From the NCBI GenBank assembly GCA_950059285.1, contig CATLTV010000038.1, positions 1-33,980 on the forward strand: a stretch of DNA of 33,980 bases, written 5' to 3'. Source of the stretch: an uncultured Pseudomonadota bacterium (lineage in GTDB: Bacteria > Myxococcota_A > Bradymonadia > Bradymonadales > Bradymonadaceae). This document shows positions 8,328 to 16,827 of the stretch, piece after piece. Under the pieces are notes generated by a model. That model did no database searches. It saw only the letters and a list, made by a program, of their open reading frames with translations, and was not told the origin of the DNA. Within the stretch, counting starts at the first letter, position 1; every line of letters starts with the position of its first letter. Both the position numbers and the translations under genes were made by a program.

Positions 8328-9308
8328 TTACTTATCCACGCTCTTCACAAACTTTTTAAGCGCCTGATTGAACTTCACAGGAGCTTCCCACTGGGTCGCG
8401 TGACCCGAGTGAGGAATGACCTTGATTTCATCCTTGTAGAGCGTCGGCATGGAGAGCTGTTCCATGTATGCGAGGTTTGCGATTTGCTCTTCCTCGCCGT
8501 GAACGATGGCCAGTGGCTGTGTCATGTTGGCCACGGTCGCGATCTGGTCCGTGAAGCCGTTTGTGACCACGAGGTAACCAAGCGCATCGCGGAAGTTCGG
8601 ATCTGTGCGTGCCATGTCATCATAGAAGAACTGTGGCACGTAATAGGTGTTTGGCTTGAAGAACAGGTTCACGTAGTCCTCCTGATAGGCGGGAGGAAGC
8701 GCGCCCACAAAACCATAGTTGATCACGGGGTTAGGGTAATAAGGTGCCTCGGTGACAGGTGTCTGTGGAATGCCCAGAGGTGGGTGTCCAAACATGAAGA
8801 AGCCCTTGGCATCAGGAAGCATGGAGTAGGTTTCAAGCATGAGCGCTCCACCAAGGCTCCAGCCCACGAACACACCTTCATCCACATCAAGCTGGTCTGC
8901 TGTATCTGCCAACACGCGGCTCAAACCACCTGTGATGTAGAAGTTGATGTCTGCCGGATTGTCTGATTCACCATGTCCTGGCAAGTCGATGGCCACGATG
9001 CGGTACTTGTTTCCAAGAGAACCACAGAGCTGCTTTCGCCAGACCTTGGATGAAGATGAGTTGCCATGAATCAACATGATGCCTGGACCCTTCTTGCCCT
9101 TGCTCTCATAATAAGCAATGTCAAGCCCTTCACTCTGTACATAGCTTGGCTGCATACAACTCTTGAACCTGAGATCCTGTTGCTGCGTCACCAGCTCCTG
9201 AGACGACGTCTCCGTCTCCGATGTGGAGGTGTCATCTTGCATGGCACATCCAGAGATAAATAGTGTGGCGAGAGCGAATGTGATGGTCAAAAAAGTGCTA
9301 GTTTTCAT
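8328..9308 (-). CDS. alpha/beta-hydrolase lipoprotein
   Basis: The 326-residue protein has a lipoprotein signal peptide with lipobox ISGC (Cys21), a Ser/Thr/Glu-rich linker, and then a full alpha/beta-hydrolase fold. The fold shows the oxyanion strand LIHGNSSSSKVW, the strand VAIDLPGHGESDNP, the nucleophile elbow GWSLGG, and the catalytic-His region PHSGHATQWEAP. It is probably an esterase or peptidase anchored to a membrane facing the periplasm or exterior; the substrate cannot be read from sequence. The start is ATG 9308, with GAGGAG 11 bases upstream; an adjacent TTG at 9311 is possible. The gene sits alone between a divergent promoter region and its own terminator, so no link to flagella is implied. 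Confidence 0.85.
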   Translation of the reverse strand: MKTSTFLTITFALATLFISGCAMQDDTSTSETETSSQELVTQQQDLRFKSCMQPSYVQSEGLDIAYYESKGKKGPGIMLIHGNSSSSKVWRKQLCGSLGNKYRIVAIDLPGHGESDNPADINFYITGGLSRVLADTADQLDVDEGVFVGWSLGGALMLETYSMLPDAKGFFMFGHPPLGIPQTPVTEAPYYPNPVINYGFVGALPPAYQEDYVNLFFKPNTYYVPQFFYDDMARTDPNFRDALGYLVVTNGFTDQIATVANMTQPLAIVHGEEEQIANLAYMEQLSMPTLYKDEIKVIPHSGHATQWEAPVKFNQALKKFVKSVDK

Positions 9309-9597
9309 CAACTTGTAAACTCCTCATCAGGGTGAATCATTATCCTCTGCAAAAGCATCTATACAATGCTCTTGCAACACACGTCATTTGTCAGAACTTG
9401 AGTCAATTAAACACCATTAAGACATTGATTTATAATGATATTTACACCACTATAAACACAACGCACATGACGATGTATGTACAGGTCAGGACCCAACAAA
9501 ACCAAGTTATCAGAGATGATTAATCTATCTTCTAAATAGAGTAAAAGCTGTCTGTTAAATAAGCAAGAGCCATTTCAACAGACATACGATCATCCTG
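9309..9597. promoter_or_regulatory. divergent promoter region, hydrolase / RNB nuclease
   Basis: This 289-base AT-rich stretch separates two divergent genes and contains no convincing ORF. A possible promoter for the nuclease has TTAAAC and TATAAT 18 bases apart (about 9408-9437). Near the right end, TGTCTGTT (9549-9556) and AACAGACA (9577-9584) form an inverted repeat with a 20-base spacer, just before the nuclease start. Confidence 0.4.
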
Positions 9598-11451
9598 ATG
9601 AGTTTACTAAAAGCTCTCTCCCCCGAGTTCTCACATGGTGTGCAGATTGAAACGTGTTACAACACACAAAGCCAACATACACGGGTACAGATACGTCAGG
9701 TACATCTCATGAACGAACTTACGATGGACAACACACAACACACAGGGTGGACCATGGACCCCGAAGGGAGCAGGGATCTTGATGATGCTCTCCGAATGGA
9801 AACCCACGAGGATGGTACTGTCACACTCCACACCTACATCGCCGCTCCAGGACTTCACCTCTCCACATCATCCCCCGCGTTCAAGCGCGCCTTTCAGAAA
9901 AGAAGCACACGTTATCTCGCAAGTGGTAAGACCGTTGCCATGCTCACGCCTGACATGGAACATCAACACAGCCTCCTGCCTGGAGAATCGCGCGAAGCGC
10001 TCTACATCTGTTGCACAATCACAGCCGAGGGAGAGCTTCTTCAGGACAAAACTCACGTCGGCTTCGTACACTTCTGCTCCTCGGCCAGATACACCTACCT
10101 TGATGCCTACGAACAGGCCAATGCACCTCACTTTGAACTTGCCCGAAAGTTTGCGCTCATGCGCATCTCATCTCGACGCCTGCGAGGTGCGCCCACCTTT
10201 GTAGACCTCGATACTGGCGAATATACTGATGAACAGGGACAGCGTATCAAGCTCGTTAAACGCGAGGAAATCATCGGACATCTCATCGTCCAGGAGGCCA
10301 TGATCGCCTCCAATGAAGCGCTCGCCAGATGGTGCGCCGAACGTGGTGTCCTCGTGATCTACAGAACGCATGATGGTCCAGAATTTGAAAATACAGAGGA
10401 AAAACAAAGCTTTGATGACTTTTTAAAGACAGCACTTGAGAATCAGGACGAGCACGCGCTGGCGCTGATTGACTCCACCTTCAGTAACCGTCTTAAACCC
10501 GCCACATACAGCGCTGAACCTGGCACCCACTGGGCACTTCGAGCCCCCATGTACATGCACGGCACAAGCCCTCTAAGGCGAGTACAGGACCTTATCAGTC
10601 AAATGCAGCTTGCAGCGTATTTGAGGCAGGCTCCGCTCCCGTTTGACTGGCATGGCCTTGTCCAGTCTGTCGATCATCTGAATAGCGCCGATGAACAGTT
10701 TGAAAAGCGCATCAAGGAACGCTTCAAGGCTCGCACAGAGAAGTTGTTTCTTGAACAATTACTTGCAGATGAAGAACTTAGCAGCAAGCAGCTACGACGC
10801 GCCATCAAATACATCCTGCGACAGGCTGGCGATGGGCTTGATATCCAGAAAGAACAGGTTCTTGAACGCCTGAGACATATTATTCAGGAGTATCAATCAC
10901 ATCCATCAGGCACCGTCCCCGTCGCATTGCTTGATGTCATCCTTGAATCATCCTGGGAACCTGCTCGCAAACTCGCCCGAGACTTCCTTGACCCACATGA
11001 CTCGGGCTGGAAACAGCTCAAAGCACACGCGCTCGCTGTACGCGGCGATGAAGAATCATCCTGGTGGCAGCTCTACTTACTTGAGCATGATCCTGTCGAA
11101 CTTCAGGAGCAGGAGCTTCGCAAGGCGCGACAGGCGGACAGACAACAACAGGAACGTAAGCGCGAACAAAAAGCACAGAAAAAACGCGCCGCTCTCCTGG
11201 AAACCTCTCCCATGGCCTGGTTCAATGATCTCAAACTTCGCCATCAGCTTGACGTGACATTCACCTATCAGGAGCTTGAAAAAGACGATCCACGTGGCCA
11301 GTGGTCAGGGACACTACTTGTAAACAAACCTGATACAGATCAATCACCTGGAAGCTTTGAAGCCTTCGATCAGAGCAAGAAAAAGGTCCGTAAACAACTT
11401 GTGCAAGACGCCCTTAACTGGTGGGATGAGTCGTTATACGATCATTCCTAG
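9598..11451 (+). CDS. RNase II/R-family exoribonuclease (RNB domain) with a C-terminal dsRBD-like domain
   Basis: The 617-residue protein has the RNB catalytic signature TMDPEGSRDLDDAL at residues 52-65. Its four acidic residues D54, D60, D62 and D63 have the spacing of the metal-binding aspartates of RNase II. The second signature is HGTSPLRRVQDL (TSPLRR at 323-328). It should degrade RNA processively from the 3' end. The N-terminal cold-shock domains of RNase II/R are missing, since the RNB motif starts by residue 52, and no S1 domain is evident. Instead a charged linker (about 510-533) leads to a C-terminal segment (about 537-610). That segment has the alpha-beta-beta-beta-alpha pattern and the SKKKVRKQLVQDAL helix of a dsRNA-binding domain. 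The ATG has only a weak ribosome site. Confidence 0.88.
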   Translation: MSLLKALSPEFSHGVQIETCYNTQSQHTRVQIRQVHLMNELTMDNTQHTGWTMDPEGSRDLDDALRMETHEDGTVTLHTYIAAPGLHLSTSSPAFKRAFQKRSTRYLASGKTVAMLTPDMEHQHSLLPGESREALYICCTITAEGELLQDKTHVGFVHFCSSARYTYLDAYEQANAPHFELARKFALMRISSRRLRGAPTFVDLDTGEYTDEQGQRIKLVKREEIIGHLIVQEAMIASNEALARWCAERGVLVIYRTHDGPEFENTEEKQSFDDFLKTALENQDEHALALIDSTFSNRLKPATYSAEPGTHWALRAPMYMHGTSPLRRVQDLISQMQLAAYLRQAPLPFDWHGLVQSVDHLNSADEQFEKRIKERFKARTEKLFLEQLLADEELSSKQLRRAIKYILRQAGDGLDIQKEQVLERLRHIIQEYQSHPSGTVPVALLDVILESSWEPARKLARDFLDPHDSGWKQLKAHALAVRGDEESSWWQLYLLEHDPVELQEQELRKARQADRQQQERKREQKAQKKRAALLETSPMAWFNDLKLRHQLDVTFTYQELEKDDPRGQWSGTLLVNKPDTDQSPGSFEAFDQSKKKVRKQLVQDALNWWDESLYDHS

Positions 11452-11541
11452 CATTGAATATTTGCCATAAAAAGCACACCTTACTCGTCATCATCAGGGA
11501 TGTAATTGCATCTCACACATGGCTTGTACTGTAGGTTTATC

Positions 11542-12357
11542 ATGCACGCACAATGGCTCCTCGACACACACATCTCCTCGGAGATACAGGGCACCGATCA
11601 CATCCTTGATTTTCTGGAATCCATCCTTGCACGTCAGGGATTTTCACACATTAAATCCACACACACCACGCCAGCCAGGACCATCAAGGCCAAACGCGAC
11701 GGCGTAAAAGTTACCATGCTTGTGAGCCACGAAGCCCCCAACGACAGGCACTCAAAAAGTGCCTGGAGGCTTCATGTCAAGCTCTCAAAAACCCTGTTCG
11801 CATCTGATTTCGGAATCAGAGAATATCAAAAAAAAGCGTTACAAGACATACAGATAGCTATCGATGAACATATCCACACGGTATCATTGACCAGCTACTC
11901 CCCCCAACCCCAGCACCTCAGTGTGCGCGACCAGACAAAGCTGGCGATCTTCTATGGAAGAATCCTCGCCACTGACACCTCTGACTGGCCCGAATTACAG
12001 AGCGATGAGTCGCTGACACCAGACCAGTATCAACGCTGGATCTCGTCTAACATCACATGGCCAGAGACCGAACACTGGGGCCTGTACCGCATTGGTTACC
12101 GCAGCGCTCAGGCCCCAATCACATCCATCGCGCTTATTTATCATCCCTCGGTACAGGGCAGGTGGTGGTTTGAAGAAGGCTACGCTGACTTTGAAAATGC
12201 AGGCCACATACCACTTGATATCCAGGCGATGGCCTCATTCCATATCCCTGAAGAACACATGAACGAATGTGACACACTGGCCGAAATATTTGGTGATGAG
12301 GTGCTCGCAGAATGTGCATGGCAAGTCGTATCACTCGTTGACCTGAAACACACATAA
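11542..12357 (+). CDS. hypothetical protein
   Basis: I do not recognise the family of this 271-residue protein. It is soluble, with no signal peptide or membrane helix. It is rich in Trp and His toward the C-terminus (WRLHVKL, ITWPETEHWGLYRIGY, RWWFEEGYADF). It follows the RNB nuclease by 90 bases on the same strand and may be co-transcribed with it. The start is uncertain: ATG at 11542 is chosen, but TTG at 11506 with GGGA upstream would add 12 residues. It converges with the next gene at a gap of 11 bases, with no terminator hairpin visible between them. Confidence 0.7.
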   Translation: MHAQWLLDTHISSEIQGTDHILDFLESILARQGFSHIKSTHTTPARTIKAKRDGVKVTMLVSHEAPNDRHSKSAWRLHVKLSKTLFASDFGIREYQKKALQDIQIAIDEHIHTVSLTSYSPQPQHLSVRDQTKLAIFYGRILATDTSDWPELQSDESLTPDQYQRWISSNITWPETEHWGLYRIGYRSAQAPITSIALIYHPSVQGRWWFEEGYADFENAGHIPLDIQAMASFHIPEEHMNECDTLAEIFGDEVLAECAWQVVSLVDLKHT

Positions 12358-12368
12358 GTCAACACCCT

Positions 12369-13352
12369 TTAAAACGTCAGTATTTTAAACCCTTGCTGAG
12401 TCGTCATGATCGCTTTTTTGCCATCCTTACTGACATCAAGATAGGATGCATAACCTGTATCCGAGAAGGTCTCTACTGTGGTGTTGGCAAGATCCACGTG
12501 CATGATTCCCTGCGTTCCTGCGATAAGAAAACGCTCGTCATCAAGCCAGCCAGCCACCGATGTAATCGTCACGGGCAGCTCTTCAAGCGTGGCCAGTTGT
12601 TCAGATAAATCAGATGTTGCAACCAGCGTATGTGAGTCAATGCCATACTCGGAGTACACCATCTTTGATGCATCTCCACTGAAGTAGGGCTTGTGGCCTG
12701 AACCTATCTCGGTCGTCATCGCACGTGTGATCAGACCTCCTGTATACGATGCCCTGTTCAAAGAAGCACTCAGTCCAATAGAATCACCCCAGATGAGCGT
12801 GGCACCATCAGAAGAAATATCAAAACCACTGATTAATGTATTAATATCAATGATTTGCTCTGGATTACTTGAAGGAGAAGCACTCACCACCGAGATGGTG
12901 TCTTCATGACTAAACAAGATCTGCTCACCTGAAGGATGCCACCTCAAATCAGAAGAGTTTCCAAGCTGTTCGGAAGACGAGATAACCACATCAAATGTGC
13001 TGGCCTCAAGATCGGTGACCACCAGCTCGTAGGTCGATGTGCTGCTGTTCTGAGCAATCATCGCGAGCCTGTTTCCATCAGGACTAAACTGCACAGCCGC
13101 CGTCAACGTGTATTCTGTCAGCGTGATGTCCTGTGTTGTGTATGTGGTTTGTGTGGCGGGCTCTACAAATGTAGCCTCACCACCTGCGCCCTGATCATCC
13201 TGTGAGGAGCCTCCCATATCCTGAGATGGCGTGGGTGTAATTCCACCATCCCCACCAGAAGATCCATCGTTTGGACTTGGATCAAGAGGACCACACGCCA
13301 CACCCACACTCATCACAAACAACAACGCGACATAACCAGAAACACGAATCAT
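12369..13352 (-). CDS. lipoprotein with a predicted beta-propeller (TolB/WD40-like) domain
   Basis: The 327-residue protein has a signal peptide ending in lipobox GVAC (Cys20), a Ser/Gly/Asp/Gln-rich flexible linker, and repeated blades of the type VQFSPDGNRLAMIAQ, LRWHPSGEQILFSH, FDISSDGATLIWG, PYFSGDASKMVYS and LDVSKDGKKAIM. These are typical of TolB/WD40-like propellers. It is probably an outer-membrane-anchored binding or scaffold protein of unknown partner. ATG 13352 is chosen because AGGTG lies about 7 bases upstream and the signal peptide is then compact; ATG 13358 is equally possible. It follows fliR on the same strand by 83 bases, a place often held by flhB, but nothing ties it to motility. 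Confidence 0.8.
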   Translation of the reverse strand: MIRVSGYVALLFVMSVGVACGPLDPSPNDGSSGGDGGITPTPSQDMGGSSQDDQGAGGEATFVEPATQTTYTTQDITLTEYTLTAAVQFSPDGNRLAMIAQNSSTSTYELVVTDLEASTFDVVISSSEQLGNSSDLRWHPSGEQILFSHEDTISVVSASPSSNPEQIIDINTLISGFDISSDGATLIWGDSIGLSASLNRASYTGGLITRAMTTEIGSGHKPYFSGDASKMVYSEYGIDSHTLVATSDLSEQLATLEELPVTITSVAGWLDDERFLIAGTQGIMHVDLANTTVETFSDTGYASYLDVSKDGKKAIMTTQQGFKILTF

Positions 13353-13384
13353 TTTCATCACCTGTATAACACCAAAAGAAAAGA

Positions 13385-13401
13385 CATGAATTGCATTCAT
13401 G
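13385..13401. promoter_or_regulatory. short inverted repeat upstream of the lipoprotein gene
   Basis: CATGAAT and ATTCATG flank TGC in the gap between fliR and the propeller lipoprotein. It could be an operator or a weak hairpin. Confidence 0.25.
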
Positions 13402-13435
13402 CCTTTGACGTCTCTCCTGTGCATTGTATTCAAAT

Positions 13436-14254
13436 TTAGCGCGTTGCATTACTCCATGCAGCGAGGATCTCAATCATCGCCTGTGATGCAGCGCTTGCTT
13501 GCTCGACCATCAGCGTAATCGTCTGTGGTGAACTTAACCACAACGCAAATAACCCCCCTGGAATCGTCAGCGCAAAACCAAACACAAACAGGTTCATCGT
13601 CGGCGAGACCTTGACCAGAATGGCCATTGAGGCATACACCATGAAGCTCACCGCCAACACAGGCGCGCTTAACCTCAGCGCGATGACAAAGAGCTGACTG
13701 CACCGTGAGACAACCTCCATCGGATCAAGCAACAACACGGGCACCTGACCAGGCGGGAAAATCTCAAAGCCATGGAAGAAGATCTTCAGGATCTCAAGGT
13801 GTGCGCCCGTGATAATCACCACCAGTAACATCAATAACCAGCTCAGCTTTTCGAGGATCGTGGCGCTCCCTCCCATCGAAGGGTCCACAAAGTTTGCAAA
13901 CGCGAGACCGATGGCCTGACTGAGCAAGCTACCCATGCTCCTTGCACCATCAATCATCAGGCGCACGCTCAATCCCAGCGCGCTCCCCACCACAAACTCG
14001 CCAAAGAGCATGCCCACCATGCCCACAGCCCCACCATGCTCCTCGGGACGAATCACGGGCGCGCCAATGCCCCACATGATGATCATCGAAAAATGCAACG
14101 CAAACAACACGCTGAACTTCTTTGGAATCGCGGCGTAATACAAGAATGGAAGCCAGATCATCAACGCCAGAGTTCGCGCGCACACGAGCACATAACCAAG
14201 GGCCAAACCCTCCGCATACTGCTTCGCCAACGCGCCTGAAATAAGCTCCAACAT
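13436..14254 (-). CDS. fliR: flagellar export-gate protein FliR
   Basis: FliR is an inner-membrane subunit of the FliPQR export gate. The 272-residue protein is almost entirely hydrophobic, with several predicted helices. It has the family features LVCARTLALMIWLPFL near the N-terminus, GEFVVGSALGLSVRLMIDGARSMGSLLSQAIGLAFANFVDP in the middle (about residues 85-125), and the conserved VKVSPTMNLFVFGFAL toward the end. AAGGA upstream fits the ATG. Unusually, a palindrome separates it from fliQ, so it has its own promoter. The next gene is a lipoprotein, not flhB. Confidence 0.96.
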   Translation of the reverse strand: MLELISGALAKQYAEGLALGYVLVCARTLALMIWLPFLYYAAIPKKFSVLFALHFSMIIMWGIGAPVIRPEEHGGAVGMVGMLFGEFVVGSALGLSVRLMIDGARSMGSLLSQAIGLAFANFVDPSMGGSATILEKLSWLLMLLVVIITGAHLEILKIFFHGFEIFPPGQVPVLLLDPMEVVSRCSQLFVIALRLSAPVLAVSFMVYASMAILVKVSPTMNLFVFGFALTIPGGLFALWLSSPQTITLMVEQASAASQAMIEILAAWSNATR

Positions 14255-14278
14255 GACCCGTTCCTTTCATAAAGGTGT

Positions 14279-14290
14279 TGTCTGATTATT
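14279..14290 (-). promoter_or_regulatory. TGTCTGA-type motif upstream of fliR
   Basis: TGTCTGATTATT (AATAATCAGACA in gene orientation) lies 25 bases before the fliR start, between the fliQ-end palindrome and the gene. It matches sites upstream of fliN, fliC, flgI and fliF. The AT-rich half resembles a -10 element. Confidence 0.45.
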
Positions 14291-14312
14291 CACCATGCTG
14301 TTCATCGTAATG

Positions 14313-14386
14313 TCATGCGAAGAAATTAAACGAAAAGTTCAAGTTTCGTACGAAACTTGAACTTTTCGTTTAATTTCTTCGCATGA
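14313..14386. terminator. perfect 74-bp palindrome, end of fliNOPQ
   Basis: Two 37-bp arms meet without a loop at TTCGTACGAA. It lies 34 bases past the fliQ stop and before the fliR promoter. The stem is AT-rich compared with the other palindromes, so its strength as a terminator is less certain than its symmetry. Confidence 0.75.
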
Positions 14387-14419
14387 TTTTCAATTTTATA
14401 TTTAAAGATATGCACGAAT

Positions 14420-14695
14420 TTAAAACATGAACGGGACTTTCTCAATCATGCTAAAAAGCTCCACCGTGTAGGTTCCCCACTGCTCAAGGAGCCACCCGCC
14501 AAGAATCCAGATCATCAGCATCGCACCTGTCACCTTGGGGATAAAAGAGAGCGTCATCTCGTTGACCTGTGTCGCCGCCTGGACCACACTCACGCTCACA
14601 CCTGTCACAAGGATAATCCCCAGAATCGGTCCTCCGAGCGCGAGCATAATGGTCAGTGCTCCACGGTAAATCTCTGTAATTGCTTCGGGATTCAT
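14420..14695 (-). CDS. fliQ: flagellar export-gate protein FliQ
   Basis: FliQ is the small two-helix subunit of the FliPQR gate. The 91-residue protein has the expected size and motifs: LGGPILGIILVTGVSVSVVQAATQVNEMTLSFIPKV, followed by a second helix MLMIWILGGWLLEQW. It starts 3 bases after fliP, so the two are coupled. Confidence 0.97.
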   Translation of the reverse strand: MNPEAITEIYRGALTIMLALGGPILGIILVTGVSVSVVQAATQVNEMTLSFIPKVTGAMLMIWILGGWLLEQWGTYTVELFSMIEKVPFMF

Positions 14696-14698
14696 GAC

Positions 14699-15625
14699 TT
14701 ATGCTCCTCCAATCATAATCGATCGTGCAAGAGAACCCACAATCAACGCCCAGCCATCGACCATCACAAAGAGTAGCAACTTGACGGGCAGAGAAATCAT
14801 CGCTGGTGGCACCATCATCATACCCATCGCCATCAACACGCTCGCCACTACAAGGTCAATCACAATGAATGGGATGTAAATCAACGCTCCCATGATAAAC
14901 GCTGTACGCAGCTCGCTGAGCATGAACGCGGGCATCAACACCACAGTAGACACTTCATCAAAGTTCTGGGGGCGGTCGTTCTGAGTCATGCCCACAAAGA
15001 GTTCCAGCTCCTGAGGTCGAGTGTGCCTTGCCATAAAGTGACGCATCGGTTTCATACCTGCATCAAACGCCTCCATGTCGGACATCTGACCTGCCATGTA
15101 CGGTTGCACGGCCTGTTCGTTGACCTCCTGCATCACAGGAGCCATCGTGAACATGCAGAGGAACAGAGAGAGTCCAATCAAGACCTGGCTTGGAGGCAGG
15201 CTCTGAGCACCAATAGCCTGGCGTACAAAACCCATCACAATGACAATACGTGTGAACGATGTCATGCTCAGCACAAGCGCTGGCAAGAGCGTCAACGCCA
15301 TGAGCATCAACGCAAGTCTGAGCGCCGGGACAAGGTTGCCTTCACCAGGTTGACTTCCTTCAAACTCAACCTTCACGCCTGGCACCACAATGGACTGCGG
15401 GCTCTTCAGGTCACCCTGTCCAGCGGCCTGAACAAGGGATGGTCTCGCAGGAGTTCCAGGTTGCGCGGTCGTGGCCTGAGCCACGACCAGAGGAGCAGGT
15501 TGCTGAGCGAATGATGTCCCTGGGAAGGATGTGAAAACAAATATAATCAGAGCACTTGCAGCCATGAAGAGGCGCTTGAATCGGAGAGGCATCTGTTGAA
15601 ACTTCTGTGTGATGAGAGCATTCAT
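14699..15625 (-). CDS. fliP: flagellar export-gate protein FliP
   Basis: FliP forms the core of the export gate. The 308-residue protein has a cleavable signal peptide (FMAASALIIFVFTSFPGTSFA), a somewhat long periplasmic N-terminal region, and the conserved core: LTLLPALVLSMTSFTRIVIVMGFVRQAIG, PSQVLIGLSLFLCMFTMAPV, and the C-terminal GALIYIPFIVIDLVVASVLMAMGMMMVPP. Its ATG overlaps the upstream fliO stop by four bases (ATGA). Confidence 0.97.
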   Translation of the reverse strand: MNALITQKFQQMPLRFKRLFMAASALIIFVFTSFPGTSFAQQPAPLVVAQATTAQPGTPARPSLVQAAGQGDLKSPQSIVVPGVKVEFEGSQPGEGNLVPALRLALMLMALTLLPALVLSMTSFTRIVIVMGFVRQAIGAQSLPPSQVLIGLSLFLCMFTMAPVMQEVNEQAVQPYMAGQMSDMEAFDAGMKPMRHFMARHTRPQELELFVGMTQNDRPQNFDEVSTVVLMPAFMLSELRTAFIMGALIYIPFIVIDLVVASVLMAMGMMMVPPAMISLPVKLLLFVMVDGWALIVGSLARSIMIGGA

Positions 15626-16767
15626 CGTGATGCCTCCTCACGCATTGCTGCGAGTGCAATAAGCATGCTGTCAGACTCACGGCTACGACGTGTTTTCTGC
15701 TGCCTCATGGCACTTGCTGTGGTCGCAGTTGATGGCGCTTCATCGGCGTGGTGTACAGCGTCATGCTGCGCGAACATACCATCGTGACGCTCAATTTTTG
15801 AGGTATCAAAGGGAAGCACATTGCTGTTCTCTTCGAGCGTATAATCCTCGGTCTCATGCACGATGGATACGGCCTCATCGGCCTCCTCAAGCACGGGCTC
15901 CTGAACGGGTTCGGGCTCTTCGAGTGTGGGAACATCCACGGTCTGAGGTGCCACTGAAGGAGGAAGTCCTTCAAAAGACTTCGTATTATCAGCCACAAGC
16001 CTTGGCCTTGTTCTGTTCTCGGGGTCAGGTGTGTTCTTCTTCTTGGAGAGGTTTTCCTCACGTTGTTTAATCGCGGAGGTAAAGAGCTCATCCCAGTTTG
16101 AGGATGTCACCTCACTGGTCTTCTGTTTGGCCTCGGCTGCCTTGGTCTGAAGGTTTGTCAGCATCCCTTCCTCGCCCTGAGCAAACCACTGGTCGTCTTC
16201 TTCCTCAAGGTTTGCAAGCAGCGTAATCTGTGCGCTGGTCACGCCGATGACGAGCTGACGACCCTGTGCTTCGATAAGACTGATTTGATGTTTGGGGCTA
16301 AGACGAATGCTCTTCACATGCTTGAGGTGATGTGCAGGAAGACCTGACATCAAACCTCCCTGATTTTTCTGACGAGCAATCATGACGCCTGCACCAAGAC
16401 CACCTCCCACGAGGAAGAGTCCAAAGCCGAGCGCGAGCGCCGAAAACCCTCCAGAGGACGCAGGCATCGCGCCTGGTGTGTTGGATTTAATCTCGGCAGC
16501 CTTGCTCGCCGGGCCACCACCCTGCACCAGGAGGTCTTCCATGGAGGGGGGTGCTGGCATGGCGTTGGCTCCCGCTTCGAGCTGGGCGGGGTCTTGCTCG
16601 GTGGGGATTGCAACCTCTTCCTTTGCGTTCTCTATCTCGTTGCTTTCACTTGTAATTTCTGCCTTCTCCTGAGTTTTTGCCTTGGAAGGCCTCTTCTTTG
16701 CGAGGGCCGTGGAGCTGACCAGAGAGCAGCAAACAGAGATCATGATGATGGAGGTGAGTGTACGCAT
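15622..16767 (-). CDS. fliO: FliO-type flagellar biosynthesis protein, extended
   Basis: FliO is the membrane chaperone that stabilises FliP during gate assembly. The 381-residue protein is about three times the usual length. It has a signal peptide (MRTLTSIIMISVCCSLVSST, cleaved after ALA), a Glu/Ala/Pro-rich linker, one Gly-rich membrane helix (ALALGFGLFLVGGGLGAGVMIA), and the FliO domain (VKSIRLSPKHQISLIEAQGRQLVIGVTSAQITLLANL). A long acidic, Pro/Glu-rich cytoplasmic tail of about 180 residues follows. The start is ATG 16767, with AAGGA upstream; the frame stays open to 16812 but that segment does not resemble a signal peptide. Its position between fliN and fliP is typical. Confidence 0.85.
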   Translation of the reverse strand: MRTLTSIIMISVCCSLVSSTALAKKRPSKAKTQEKAEITSESNEIENAKEEVAIPTEQDPAQLEAGANAMPAPPSMEDLLVQGGGPASKAAEIKSNTPGAMPASSGGFSALALGFGLFLVGGGLGAGVMIARQKNQGGLMSGLPAHHLKHVKSIRLSPKHQISLIEAQGRQLVIGVTSAQITLLANLEEEDDQWFAQGEEGMLTNLQTKAAEAKQKTSEVTSSNWDELFTSAIKQREENLSKKKNTPDPENRTRPRLVADNTKSFEGLPPSVAPQTVDVPTLEEPEPVQEPVLEEADEAVSIVHETEDYTLEENSNVLPFDTSKIERHDGMFAQHDAVHHADEAPSTATTASAMRQQKTRRSRESDSMLIALAAMREEASR

Positions 16768-16827
16768 GAGAGCATCCTTGTGAAGAGCTTGAATCGTATA
16801 AAGGAGATACAAAGAACCGAGTGAAAC

